From: an uncultured Collinsella sp.
GTDB taxonomy: Bacteria; Actinomycetota; Coriobacteriia; Coriobacteriales; Coriobacteriaceae
Length of the DNA: 64,000 nt
Assembly (NCBI GenBank): GCA_934654835.1
Contig: CAKUGY010000010.1
Coordinates: 25,289-89,288 of the forward strand
Direction: 5' to 3'
Shown here: positions 1 through 15,168 of the stretch, in pieces
Layout: the number at the start of each line of letters is the position of its first letter
How positions within the stretch are numbered: position 1 is the first letter of the stretch
Made by a program: the position numbers and the translations under genes
The notes under the pieces: model-generated
What the model saw: only the letters and a program-made list of their open reading frames with translations
Told to the model about the DNA's origin: nothing
Databases searched by the model: none

Positions 1-72
1 GCTATCGGGGATGCTGATATATGCAATGTTTTGCAGCGCTTTGGGCTTATCGCCTTGCGCAGCCGCCTCCAT
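1..72 (-). CDS. 5' end of an unidentified gene, cut by the window edge
   Basis: A minus-strand reading frame starts with ATG at 72 and stays open for 24 codons to the left edge (MEAAAQGDKPKALQ...). An AGGAGG box lies about four bases upstream of the ATG, good support for a real translation start. It is divergent from the aminotransferase at 166. Too little protein is visible to name a function. Confidence 0.5.
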   Translation of the reverse strand, partial: MEAAAQGDKPKALQNIAYISIPDS

Positions 73-165
73 ACAGCCTCCTTTCCGGTTGGTTTCCGTT
101 TAGGTTACACCGTCTGCCAACCCTTCGCCGCGCTATCCTAGTGCAACCCTTACGAAAGGAACGCC

Positions 166-1302
166 ATGCGCCTGCCCATGAATAGCTCGCTTGCCATGCT
201 CAAGCCCTCCGGCATCCGCCGGATCAACGCGCTCGCCGCCCAGCACCCGGGATGCATCGCGCTCGCGCTTGGCGAGCCCGATTTTCCCACGCCCGATGTG
301 ATTAGCGCCGAGGTGGCCGCCTCGCTGAGCCGCGGCGACACGCACTACCCGCCCAACAACGGTCGTCCCGCCCTGCGCGAGGCGTTATCTGTCTATATGG
401 GGGACGCGAGCCTTACGTTTTCGGCTGACGAGGTCATCCTGACCGACGGTGCGACCGAGGCCCTGTCGGCAACATTCATGGCCATGCTCAACCCCGGCGA
501 CGAGGTCATTATCCCCACGCCGGCTTTTGGCCTGTACGAGAGTATCGTCGTGGCCAACCACGCCAAGGCGGTCTTTTTGGATACGGAGCCCGCGCAATTC
601 CAGATTGACGAGGAAGCGCTCCGCGCCTGTGTGACCCCGGCGACCAAGGCTATCGTCATCTGCTCGCCCAATAACCCCACGGGCTGTATCCTCAGCGCGG
701 CGTCGCTCGACGCCGTAGCGCGTGTGGCCGAGCAGGCGGGCATTTACGTGATTTGCGACGACGTCTACAACCGCCTGGTCTACGTTGACGGTTACGAGCG
801 TTTTGCCCAGCGTCACCCGGAGCTTCGCGAGCAGACAGTGATCATCGAGAGCTTCTCCAAGCCCTGGGCAATGACGGGCTGGCGCTTAGGCTGGCTCGCA
901 GCCGCAGCTCCCGCCATCGCCGAGATCGCAAAGGCCCACCAATATTTGGTGTCGAGCGCTGTCTCCTTCGAGATGGACGCCGCAGCCCGAGCCCTCACCG
1001 TCGACCCTACCCCCATGCTCAACGTCTACCGAGCCCGCCGTGAACGAGTTCTGACCGCCCTAGACGCCATGGGCCTCGACGTCGTAGAACCAGCAGGCGC
1101 CTTCTACGCCTTCCCGAGCATCAAACAATTCGGCCTAACAAGCGAGGATTTCTGCATCAAAGCCATCAAAGAAGCCAACGTAGCCCTAGTCCCAGGCGAC
1201 TGCTTCAGCACCGAAGGCCACATCCGCCTAAGCTACTGCGTTTCCGACAAAGACCTAAACGAAGGCCTCCGCCGCCTGTCCACCTTCGTCTCAACCCTGT
1301 AG
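166..1302 (+). CDS. Class I/II pyridoxal-phosphate aminotransferase
   Basis: A fold-type I aminotransferase of 378 residues, the usual size, expected to be cytosolic and to move amino groups between an amino acid and a 2-oxo acid. The PLP-binding lysine is K232 in SFSKPWAMTGWRLGW, and the SPNNPTG loop lies near residue 165. Substrate cannot be read from the sequence; aspartate- or aromatic-type enzymes of amino-acid metabolism are the nearest families. The start at 166 follows GAAAGGA; an in-frame ATG at 178 is the alternative. A TATCCT -10-like box sits at 134-139. Codon use changes within the gene: the first 240 codons use almost only AAG, GAG and CTG/CTC, whereas the last 100 use AAA, GAA and CTA heavily, approaching the palindrome at 1397. 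Confidence 0.9.
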   Translation: MRLPMNSSLAMLKPSGIRRINALAAQHPGCIALALGEPDFPTPDVISAEVAASLSRGDTHYPPNNGRPALREALSVYMGDASLTFSADEVILTDGATEALSATFMAMLNPGDEVIIPTPAFGLYESIVVANHAKAVFLDTEPAQFQIDEEALRACVTPATKAIVICSPNNPTGCILSAASLDAVARVAEQAGIYVICDDVYNRLVYVDGYERFAQRHPELREQTVIIESFSKPWAMTGWRLGWLAAAAPAIAEIAKAHQYLVSSAVSFEMDAAARALTVDPTPMLNVYRARRERVLTALDAMGLDVVEPAGAFYAFPSIKQFGLTSEDFCIKAIKEANVALVPGDCFSTEGHIRLSYCVSDKDLNEGLRRLSTFVSTL

Positions 1303-1396
1303 CCATCAGGGACGCAACACATCAGCCTACCGACATAAGGGTTATGCGTGGGGCGCGTCGGTCAACGTAAAACCGGTCTGCCCCATAGTTGACGCA

Positions 1397-1532
1397 GGCA
1401 CGCGCCGCCGAAGGCCAGGCGCAAGGTTTCCGTAGATTCCGCACGAGCCGGAAAGCACTTAATGTGCTTTCCGAGCGAGCCCAGGACCTGACCGAGCGGA
1501 AACCTTGCGCCTGGCCTTCGGCGGAGCGTGCC
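1397..1532. repeat. Long variable-arm palindrome, copy 1
   Basis: A 136-bp inverted repeat. The outer arms (1397-1432 and 1497-1532) pair at 35 of 36 positions. The centre has a perfect 9-bp stem GGAAAGCAC around the loop TTAAT, flanked by TTCCGCACGAGCC on the left and CCCAGGAC on the right. The core recurs at 14372-14512 and 31659-31795, but the outer arms are unrelated there. No U-tract follows, so it is not a standard terminator, yet it is the only strong hairpin between the aminotransferase gene and the rplJ promoter. Confidence 0.85.
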
Positions 1533-1565
1533 GGATGGTGGAATTGTGTGCAGCCCGGTTTTCCG

Positions 1566-1594
1566 TTGACTGACGCCGAGGTCCCCGCCATAAT
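1566..1594 (+). promoter_or_regulatory. Promoter of the rplJ-rplL operon
   Basis: TTGACT at 1566-1571, a 17-bp spacer, and CATAAT at 1589-1594: near-consensus for the housekeeping sigma factor. Transcription would start near 1601, giving a leader of about 210 nt before rplJ. Confidence 0.65.
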
Positions 1595-1600
1595 ACTTTC

Positions 1601-1810
1601 GGTTCACGCACGAATCCGCTGCCAGAGACAGCCGGCGCAAACGGGTCTTACCCGCGAGCTTAATGGGATATCCCGCCAGCCGAGGTGGTCGAGTAGATAT
1701 GTCTTCTCGCCCCCGTCGCTCATGCAGCGCGGGGGCTTTCTTTTTGGACATGCCCCCGTCACGTCCTTGTGGCGGACCGTGCCCGGAAAGAATTCGAGGA
1801 GGTGTAATTC
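1601..1810 (+). promoter_or_regulatory. Ribosomal L10 leader region
   Basis: The roughly 210-nt leader before rplJ contains paired segments and then an intrinsic-terminator-like hairpin (1709-1745) well before the start codon. That is the arrangement of the L10 leaders known in many Gram-positive bacteria, where L10-(L7/L12) binds its own leader and lowers expression. I infer the assignment from position and architecture; a covariance-model search was not possible. Confidence 0.55.
1709..1745 (+). terminator. Attenuator hairpin in the rplJ leader
   Basis: GCCCCCG (1709-1715) pairs with CGGGGGC (1730-1736), followed by TTTCTTTTT. It lies inside the leader, 66 bp before rplJ, so it would act as a conditional terminator. 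Confidence 0.75.
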
Positions 1811-2332
1811 ATGCCCCAGCAGTACAAAATCGACAAGGTTGCAGAGATCGAGTCCCGTATCGCCGAGAACGCCGGTCTGTTCGTCGTCAACTACAACGGT
1901 CTGACGGTTAAGCAGGCTCAGGAGCTGCGTCATACGCTCCGTGAGTGCGGCGCCGAGATGAAGGTCTACAAGAACAACCTGGTCAAGATCGCTCTCAAGA
2001 ACCAGGAGCAGCCCGAGCTCGACGAGATCCTCGCCGGCCCCGTCGCTTATGTGTTCTACGAGACCGAGCCGGTCGAGGCCGCTAAGGCCCTTAAGGACTT
2101 CTCTGCTAAGTCCAAGGGCGTCCTTGAGATCAAGGGCGGTATCTCCGACGGCAAGGCCGTTTCCGCTGATGATGTTAAGGCTATCGCCGAGCTGCCCACC
2201 AAGGATCAGCTTCTCGGCCAGATCGCCGGTCTCATCTCCGGTTTCGCTCGCGACATCGCTGTCTGCGTCAACGGCGTTTCCTCTGGTCTCGCTCGTTCGA
2301 TCCAGCAGGTCTCCGAGCAGAAGGCAGCCTAG
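1811..2332 (+). CDS. rplJ: 50S ribosomal protein L10
   Basis: L10 forms the base of the ribosomal stalk and anchors the L7/L12 dimers that recruit translation GTPases. The 173-residue product shows the family N-terminus (MPQQYKIDKVAEIE, then LFVVNYNGLTVKQAQELR). The start at 1811 has GAGGAGGTG a few bases upstream. It is followed by rplL after 102 bp with no terminator between, so the two are one operon, preceded by an attenuated leader. Confidence 0.97.
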   Translation: MPQQYKIDKVAEIESRIAENAGLFVVNYNGLTVKQAQELRHTLRECGAEMKVYKNNLVKIALKNQEQPELDEILAGPVAYVFYETEPVEAAKALKDFSAKSKGVLEIKGGISDGKAVSADDVKAIAELPTKDQLLGQIAGLISGFARDIAVCVNGVSSGLARSIQQVSEQKAA

Positions 2333-2434
2333 TCGCTGTTTTCACCTGCGGCGGCAACGCCGCACCCCTGGCGCATTCGCGCCGTGTTTTAACTGATCTC
2401 CGTGCATTCGCACGGAAACCGAAAGGACTTAGAA

Positions 2435-2812
2435 ATGGCTAAGCTTACCACCGATGAGATCATCGATGCTCTTAAGGAAATGACCCTTCTCGAGGCTTCC
2501 GAGCTCGTCAAGGCTATCGAGGACACCTTCGGCGTTTCCGCCGCTGCTCCTGCCGCTGTTGTCGCCGCTCCTGCTGCTGGCGCTGCTGAGGCCGAGGAGA
2601 AGACCGAGTTTGACGTCGTGCTCGAGGGCTTCGGCGACAACAAGATCCAGGTCATCAAGGCCGTCCGTGAGCTCACCAACCTTGGCCTGAAGGAGGCCAA
2701 GGAGGTCGTCGAGGGCGCTCCCAAGGCTGTTCTCGAGGGTGCCAAGAAGGAGGACGCCGAGGCTGCCAAGGAGAAGCTCGAGGCTGCTGGCGCTGCTGTC
2801 ACCCTCAAGTAA
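2435..2812 (+). CDS. rplL: 50S ribosomal protein L7/L12
   Basis: A stalk protein of 125 residues with the standard layout: N-terminal dimerisation helices (MAKLTTDEIIDALKEMTLLE), an Ala/Pro-rich hinge around residues 35-55, and the C-terminal factor-binding domain (EFDVVLEGFGDNKIQVIKAV, then GLKEAKEVVEGAP). The start at 2435 is chosen because it gives the conserved MAKL terminus and is preceded by GAAAGGA; the frame is open further upstream. Second gene of the rplJL operon. Confidence 0.97.
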   Translation: MAKLTTDEIIDALKEMTLLEASELVKAIEDTFGVSAAAPAAVVAAPAAGAAEAEEKTEFDVVLEGFGDNKIQVIKAVRELTNLGLKEAKEVVEGAPKAVLEGAKKEDAEAAKEKLEAAGAAVTLK

Positions 2813-2840
2813 TCAGGCTTTCTCGCCAGATTTCTTTGCA

Positions 2841-2876
2841 GACGGGGTTCGCATTGCGAGCCCCGTCTTTTTCGTT
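2841..2876 (+). terminator. Terminator of rplJ-rplL
   Basis: GACGGGG (2841-2847) pairs with CCCCGTC (2861-2867), followed by a T-rich tract (TTTTTCGTTTT). Confidence 0.9.
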
Positions 2877-3123
2877 TTGCCCCGCTACATTTAGATGGAT
2901 ATAGTCCGCTATCCGCCTCCGCCGTAAGGTATGCGTCTGACAATTGGGGCCAAAAATTGCACTATTGGTGCATTAATTTGCGTTGACCTGCTGAAGAATT
3001 ACGCACGCCTTATGGTTGCGCATCTCTTCAGCGTTAAGATAATTCGGTATCGCAATTTCGTTTGCGGCCGGTGAGCCGCACGCACGGGCGCTCTTCGCGC
3101 CTGCGAAAGGATCCTTGAATAAC

Positions 3124-4032
3124 ATGAAGGCAATCATCCCCGCCGCCGGTCTTGGCACGCGTTTTCTGCCCGGCACCAAGTGCACGCCCAAAGAGATGCT
3201 TCCGGTGCTCGACAAGCCGGTCATCCAGTACGTCGTTGAGGAGGCACTCGATCCCGAGGAGGTCGACGATGCCATTATCGTCACCTCTCCTGGTAAGCCC
3301 GAGCTGCTGAGCTACTTCCAGCCCGATCGCTCGCTCGAGAATCTGCTACGCGAGCGCGGCAAGGACGCTTATGCCGACGCCGTCGCCCATGCGGGCGGCA
3401 TGCCGGTCGACTTCCGTTATCAGTACGAGCCCAAGGGCCTCGGCCACGCCATTCGCTCTGCCGCAGACGCTGTGGCAGGTGAGAACTTCCTGGTTCTTCT
3501 GGGCGACTACGTTGTGCCCAACCGCGACATCTGCGACAAGATGCTTGCCGTCTCCAAGGAGCATGGCGGCGCCTCTGTTATCGCCGTCGCCGCGTGCGCT
3601 CCCGAGGAGGTCAGCCGCTACGGCGTGATTGCCGGCGAGCGTGTGGGTTCGCTCGAGGGCGCCGAGGACGTTGCCGATGGCGAGCCGGGTGCCGTGTGGC
3701 GCATCGGCGGCCTGGTGGAGAAGCCTGCCCCCGAGGCGGCTCCGTCCAACCTGTACATCGTCGGCCGTTATCTGCTGAGCCCGTTGGTCATGGACCTGCT
3801 TGCCGACCAGCAGGCCGGTAAGGGCGGCGAGATTCAGCTGACCGACGCCATGGCCCGTTCGCTCGATCGCGAGGCCATGTACGCCGTCGTCATCGACCCG
3901 CTTTCGGGCTACGACACCGGTACCCCCTCTGGCTGGATGGCCACCAACGCCCTCATGGCTGCAAGCGATCCTCGCTTTGCCGATGCCTTCTGGGATGCCA
4001 TCGACGAGCGCGGCGGCTTGATGCGCAAGTAA
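3124..4032 (+). CDS. galU: UTP--glucose-1-phosphate uridylyltransferase
   Basis: Makes UDP-glucose from UTP and glucose-1-phosphate for cell-wall polysaccharides and glycolipids. The N-terminal nucleotidyltransferase signature KAIIPAAGLGTRFLPGTK is followed by PKEMLPVLDKPVIQYVVEEA, and VEKP and GGEIQLTDA motifs lie in the second half, as in GalU. The 302-residue length is normal. I prefer ATG 3124, which starts directly at the Rossmann strand with AAAGGA about 12 bases upstream; a TTG at 3115 would add three residues but lies only three bases from that box. It is a single-gene unit between two terminators. Confidence 0.93.
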   Translation: MKAIIPAAGLGTRFLPGTKCTPKEMLPVLDKPVIQYVVEEALDPEEVDDAIIVTSPGKPELLSYFQPDRSLENLLRERGKDAYADAVAHAGGMPVDFRYQYEPKGLGHAIRSAADAVAGENFLVLLGDYVVPNRDICDKMLAVSKEHGGASVIAVAACAPEEVSRYGVIAGERVGSLEGAEDVADGEPGAVWRIGGLVEKPAPEAAPSNLYIVGRYLLSPLVMDLLADQQAGKGGEIQLTDAMARSLDREAMYAVVIDPLSGYDTGTPSGWMATNALMAASDPRFADAFWDAIDERGGLMRK

Positions 4033-4052
4033 GCCTTCGGGCATCGATATTT

Positions 4053-4084
4053 ACGGGTGCGGACTTCGGTCTGCACCCGTTTTT
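4053..4084 (+). terminator. Terminator of galU
   Basis: ACGGGTGC (4053-4060) pairs with GCACCCGT (4073-4080), extended by GAC/GTC around a TTCG loop and followed by TTTTT. Confidence 0.9.
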
Positions 4085-4217
4085 ATGCGGGCCGCGATCA
4101 TGGGCCCTCTGTTCACAGAAAATATATGAACAGATGTTCGATACACCTATATCTACCTGCATCTTTTCTGTCGAAAAACTTTACTACTCCAAAAACTCAA
4201 TCGCGTCAAGGCTTTTC

Positions 4218-4245
4218 TTGCTCAACGGTCGGTACCTGATAAACT
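4218..4245 (+). promoter_or_regulatory. Possible rpoB promoter
   Basis: TTGCTC at 4218-4223, a 16-bp spacer, and TAAACT at 4240-4245, about 70 bp before rpoB, at the end of an AT-rich stretch (4100-4250) unlike the surrounding coding DNA. The match is moderate. Confidence 0.4.
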
Positions 4246-4318
4246 ATTAGGTTGCGATAACTGGCGAAGCTATGCCTCGCCAACCCACCGAGCATTTCCG
4301 TGAAGGAGGAAAAACCTG

Positions 4319-7810
<3,492 letters not shown>

Positions 7811-7816
7811 TTGACT

Positions 7817-12295
<4,479 letters not shown>

Positions 12296-12322
12296 TTTCC
12301 TAGTACGTTAACCGCCGTTATA

Positions 12323-12358
12323 AAGGCTCGCTTCCCAACAGGGGAGCGGGCCTTTTTT
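12323..12358 (+). terminator. Terminator of rpoB-rpoC
   Basis: AAGGCTCGCTTCCC (12323-12336) pairs with GGGGAGCGGGCCTT (12341-12354), followed by a run of T. Confidence 0.9.
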
Positions 12359-12360
12359 GT

Positions 12361-12399
12361 AAACCTGCCAATAAGGGACAGGTTTATTTTGGTAGGTTT
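12361..12399. repeat. Conserved-loop hairpin upstream of the sigma-factor gene
   Basis: AAACCTGCCA (12361-12370) pairs with TGGTAGGTTT (12390-12399) with one G-U; the loop carries AAGGGACAGG. A closely similar sequence lies in opposite orientation at 14316-14349, so the two bracket the sigma factor operon. It belongs to a dispersed family also seen near 28373, 29644, 37921, 37963 and 40477. Confidence 0.6.
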
Positions 12400-12490
12400 T
12401 TCCTGCTTGAATTTGAAACATTTCGTCTCGCCAAAGCGTATCTATGGTGAGGACCTCATCAAGAACCATCAACGTCACCGGGAGGTGATT

Positions 12491-13009
12491 ATGGAAGAAC
12501 AAGCTTTTAGACAGGCGGTTGAAGATCACCGGGATGTCGTATTTCGGATCGCATTGACGTATCTGCGCGATCGTGCCGACGCCGATGATGTCGCTCAAGA
12601 TGTCTTTCTTAAGCTGCTCAAAAGTGATGGCCATTTTGAAAGCTGGGAACACCTTCGCCGTTGGCTCATTCGGGTCACAATCAACGAGTGCAAATCGCTC
12701 TTTCGAAAGCCATGGAGGCGCGTGGAGGATATTGAGAGCCTGACCGATTCGCTCTCGACGGCGCAGGATGAGACCAAGGATGTCCTGCTCGATGTCATGC
12801 GACTTCCGGAACGATTCCGAATTCCCATCGTGCTCTATTACTATCTAGACTTTTCGACCTCAGAGATTGCCGAGTTACTGCATGTGCCGGCCGCGACCGT
12901 CCGAACGCGTTTAGCGCGCGGCCGATCAAAGCTTAAGTTCATCCTGGAGGAGGGCGACCGTGAAATCCAATCAAATCAAGCAGGCCTTCGAGTCCGTCCA
13001 AGCCGATAG
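12491..13009 (+). CDS. ECF-type RNA polymerase sigma factor
   Basis: A 172-residue extracytoplasmic-function sigma factor. Region 2 (YLRDRADADDVAQDVFLKLL, then WEHLRRWLIRVTINECKSLF) and region 4 with its helix-turn-helix (STSEIAELLHVPAATVRTRL) are both clear. The start at 12491 is chosen for its GGGAGGTGATT ribosome-binding site; the frame is open 102 bp further upstream but has no site there. The last 50 bp overlap the next gene, which implies translational coupling with a membrane partner, the usual arrangement for ECF sigma and anti-sigma. Base composition is lower in GC than the flanking housekeeping genes. Confidence 0.9.
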   Translation: MEEQAFRQAVEDHRDVVFRIALTYLRDRADADDVAQDVFLKLLKSDGHFESWEHLRRWLIRVTINECKSLFRKPWRRVEDIESLTDSLSTAQDETKDVLLDVMRLPERFRIPIVLYYYLDFSTSEIAELLHVPAATVRTRLARGRSKLKFILEEGDREIQSNQAGLRVRPSR

Positions 13010-14036
13010 CGATCTTGCCGATCGCGTTCTTAATGCTGCCGCAGGCGAGCCCCTTCGTCGAAAGGGCCACGCGAAGCCTCTGTATGTTGCCGTAATCGGG
13101 TGTCTTGTCGGAGTGCTGGCGACCGGAGGGGTCGCCTACGCCGTTGTCAATTCCAGTTATTTTGCCTCGGCCTGGGGAAACCACGGCAACGGGGATTCCA
13201 TTACCTGGACCAATGGCGGCTCGTCGGGGACTAAATATACCTACACCAGAGAATTTGGTGATGGCACCGCGCCCCAAAGCCTGGAGGGTGCGGTACAGGA
13301 GGTCAATCTGTCCGTCGAGGGCAACGGCTATGCACTCGACATTCATGATATGGCTATCGATAAAAACGGTTGCGGTGCCGTGACGTTTACGTTGTCCAAT
13401 CCAAATGGTGTTAACTACTACAAGCCGGCAGCAGAGACTGGCGAACTTGTTCTCTATGGTGAAGAAGAACAAGGCATCGGCACGCCCAGCATGAACTTCG
13501 GCGAGGAATGGGCTGATACACGCTGCACAATTGATAAGGACACATCAAGCGACACGGTCATTAATGGCACGATGTACTTTGCCTCGTGGAATCGCGAGCG
13601 AGATTTGGGACATGCGGTCACCTGGAATATCTGCTGGACTGAGGGCGAAGGCGAGGACGCGAAGCTGTTCGAGGCATCGACGCCCGAGTTTAGCGTTGGA
13701 GCGTACGTCGATACAAAGGAACTCCGCTCCGATGACTCGCCTCTCGAGATCAGCCCGTTTTCCATCCAGACACACATCGACGATCTGGGCTATGAAGCAG
13801 TTGATCATAAACTGACCGTCAGCTACAAGGATGGATCGGAGCAGATTATCGAAGATGACGACGCAGGGGCGTACAACTTCTATGTTTCGATGGCACGCAA
13901 TAGCGGAGAGAACATCTGGGTTCCGACGAAGCTGATCAATGTCGATCAGGTGGTCTCGGTAACCCTTGAGGGCACGAGATACACATCAGCAGGAGAGACC
14001 GAAACAGAAATACCCTTTACCATCGTCTATTCGTAA
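12960..14036 (+). CDS. Single-pass membrane protein, probable regulatory partner of the sigma factor
   Basis: A 358-residue protein starting with GTG at 12960 inside the end of the sigma gene (GGAGGAGGG upstream). A short cytoplasmic N-terminus (about 40 residues) precedes one membrane segment near residues 41-62 (PLYVAVIGCLVGVLATGG), then about 295 residues predicted outside the cell and rich in Ser, Thr, Gly and acidic residues. This topology and the overlap with the sigma gene suggest an anti-sigma factor or signal sensor, perhaps of the DUF4179-like group, but I see no zinc-binding anti-sigma motif and cannot name the family with certainty. Confidence 0.7.
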   Translation: MKSNQIKQAFESVQADSDLADRVLNAAAGEPLRRKGHAKPLYVAVIGCLVGVLATGGVAYAVVNSSYFASAWGNHGNGDSITWTNGGSSGTKYTYTREFGDGTAPQSLEGAVQEVNLSVEGNGYALDIHDMAIDKNGCGAVTFTLSNPNGVNYYKPAAETGELVLYGEEEQGIGTPSMNFGEEWADTRCTIDKDTSSDTVINGTMYFASWNRERDLGHAVTWNICWTEGEGEDAKLFEASTPEFSVGAYVDTKELRSDDSPLEISPFSIQTHIDDLGYEAVDHKLTVSYKDGSEQIIEDDDAGAYNFYVSMARNSGENIWVPTKLINVDQVVSVTLEGTRYTSAGETETEIPFTIVYS

Positions 14037-14041
14037 GGTCT

Positions 14042-14076
14042 GAGGCCGCTTCCTACTAGGGGAAGCGGCCTCTTTT
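14042..14076 (+). terminator. Terminator of the sigma-factor operon
   Basis: GAGGCCGCTTCC (14042-14053) pairs perfectly with GGAAGCGGCCTC (14061-14072), followed by TTTT. The TAA of the preceding gene is five bases upstream. Confidence 0.88.
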
Positions 14077-14116
14077 GCGGTAAATGGGCGGTTAAAGCGA
14101 GCGATATTCGTCTGAA

Positions 14117-14247
14117 TTTCGGAAGTATGCGGCAAAATCTTGATGGGTCGATCACACCGCATATGCTCAAGCGCTCTACCTGATGGTTTGTTATCGCAAA
14201 ACCCCTGTGTGCTCGGTAGGTCCAGAATTTGCCGCATACTTCCGAAA
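14117..14247. repeat. Inverted repeat enclosing an 83-bp core
   Basis: The arms 14117-14140 and 14224-14247 pair at 23 of 24 positions (TTTCGGAAGTATGCGGCAAA in the left arm). The enclosed 83 bp hold a smaller CTACC/GGTAG pairing and no reading frame of note. It resembles the long palindromes in layout but not in core sequence. It lies in the 680-bp gap between the sigma operon and rpsL. Confidence 0.65.
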
Positions 14248-14315
14248 ACGCCGCCGATTTCCATGCGACAGATGAGAGCAGATCACCGCTGGAGCGCGAC
14301 GTTTCCCCAGATAAA

Positions 14316-14349
14316 ACCGACCAAAATAAACCTGTCCCTTTTGGCAGGT
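14316..14349. repeat. Conserved-loop hairpin downstream of the sigma-factor operon
   Basis: ACCGACCAAAA (14316-14326) pairs with TTTTGGCAGGT (14339-14349) apart from two positions; the loop is TAAACCTGTCCC. In reverse complement it closely matches 12361-12399, so the sigma operon is bracketed by inverted copies about 1.9 kb apart. Confidence 0.6.
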
Positions 14350-14371
14350 AACGTTGTCCCGACGAGCACGT

Positions 14372-14512
14372 CGGATTCCCGGCCCGGGCGGCGCGGGGGC
14401 TAAGTTTGTCGCGAGTTCCGCACGAGCCGGAGAGCACTTAATGTGCTCTCCGTGCGAGCCAGGACTGTAGAGCAGCAAACTTAACCCCCGCGCCGCCCGG
14501 GCCGGGAATCCG
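14372..14512. repeat. Long variable-arm palindrome, copy 2
   Basis: A 141-bp inverted repeat. The arms 14372-14408 and 14476-14512 pair at 36 of 37 positions and are GC-rich, unrelated to the arms of the other copies except for the innermost TAAGTTTG. The core is TCGCGAGTTCCGCACGAGCC, then the stem GGAGAGCAC/GTGCTCTCC around TTAAT, then CAGGACTGTAGAGCAG. Relative to copies 1 and 3 the inner stem carries a compensatory pair change (A to G on the left, T to C on the right). Confidence 0.87.
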
Positions 14513-14571
14513 CCCCCGCGCACAGAAAGGGATTCCTATTGTGTAGGGTTTGCGGAAATGTGCCTATTTTA

Positions 14572-14624
14572 GGATACGCCCGGCGGCGTGGTCTGTTGAC
14601 GGCACAGCTAACGCCACGTATCCT
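14572..14624 (+). promoter_or_regulatory. rpsL promoter with shared ribosomal-operon box
   Basis: TTGACG (14596-14601), a 17-bp spacer and TATCCT (14619-14624) form a good promoter about 95 bp before rpsL. Just upstream, GGATACGCCCG (14572-14582), followed by CGTG, matches boxes before rplC (31855) and rplB (33720). TAGGATACG and CGTATCCTA also form an inverted repeat spanning the promoter. Confidence 0.55.
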
Positions 14625-14717
14625 ATCGAACTGCGTGTTTCGTAGGGGGATGCTGACCCCTCGATTCAAGCCGTTGCACTTTACAGAAAGCTGGAATCAT
14701 TCGAGAAGGAGTACGCT

Positions 14718-15095
14718 TTGCCTACTATTAACCAGCTGGTTCGCCAGGGCCGCCATTCCGTGCCCAAGAAGTCCAAGAACGCTGCTCTGCAGCACAACGC
14801 ACAGAAGCGCGGCGTGTGCACCCGCGTCTTCACCACGAGCCCCAAGAAGCCGAACTCGGCTCTTCGTAAGGTCGCCCGTGTTCGCCTCGTCAACGGCATC
14901 GAAGTTACCGCCTACATCCCGGGTGAGGGCCACAACCTGCAGGAGCACTCCATCGTGCTCGTCCGCGGCGGTCGTGTCCGTGACCTCCCTGGTGTCCGTT
15001 ATCACGTCATCCGTGGCGCCTACGACGCTGCTCCGGTCCAGAACCGTATGCAGGCCCGTTCCAAGTACGGTGCTAAGCGCCCCAAGGCCAAATAA
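14718..15095 (+). CDS. rpsL: 30S ribosomal protein S12
   Basis: S12 sits at the decoding centre and affects translational accuracy. The 125-residue product has the family N-terminus (PTINQLVRQGR) and the decoding loop segment TSPKKPNSALRKVARVRL, where streptomycin-resistance changes usually occur; the wild-type PKKPNSALRK is present. The start is TTG at 14718, seven bases after AAGGAG; no ATG gives the conserved terminus. First gene of rpsL-rpsG-fusA-rpsJ. Confidence 0.97.
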   Translation: MPTINQLVRQGRHSVPKKSKNAALQHNAQKRGVCTRVFTTSPKKPNSALRKVARVRLVNGIEVTAYIPGEGHNLQEHSIVLVRGGRVRDLPGVRYHVIRGAYDAAPVQNRMQARSKYGAKRPKAK

Positions 15096-15168
15096 GCCAG
15101 ATAACGTTTTGATACTTTCGCCGTGTGCCGCCTAAGCGCCGCACGGTAGACACTTAAGGAGATTTCAC

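Noticed and set aside
1397..1532. Palindrome copy 1 as an ordinary intrinsic terminator
   Set aside because: There is no T-run after either arm, the stem is far longer than needed, and the core is shared with two other loci.
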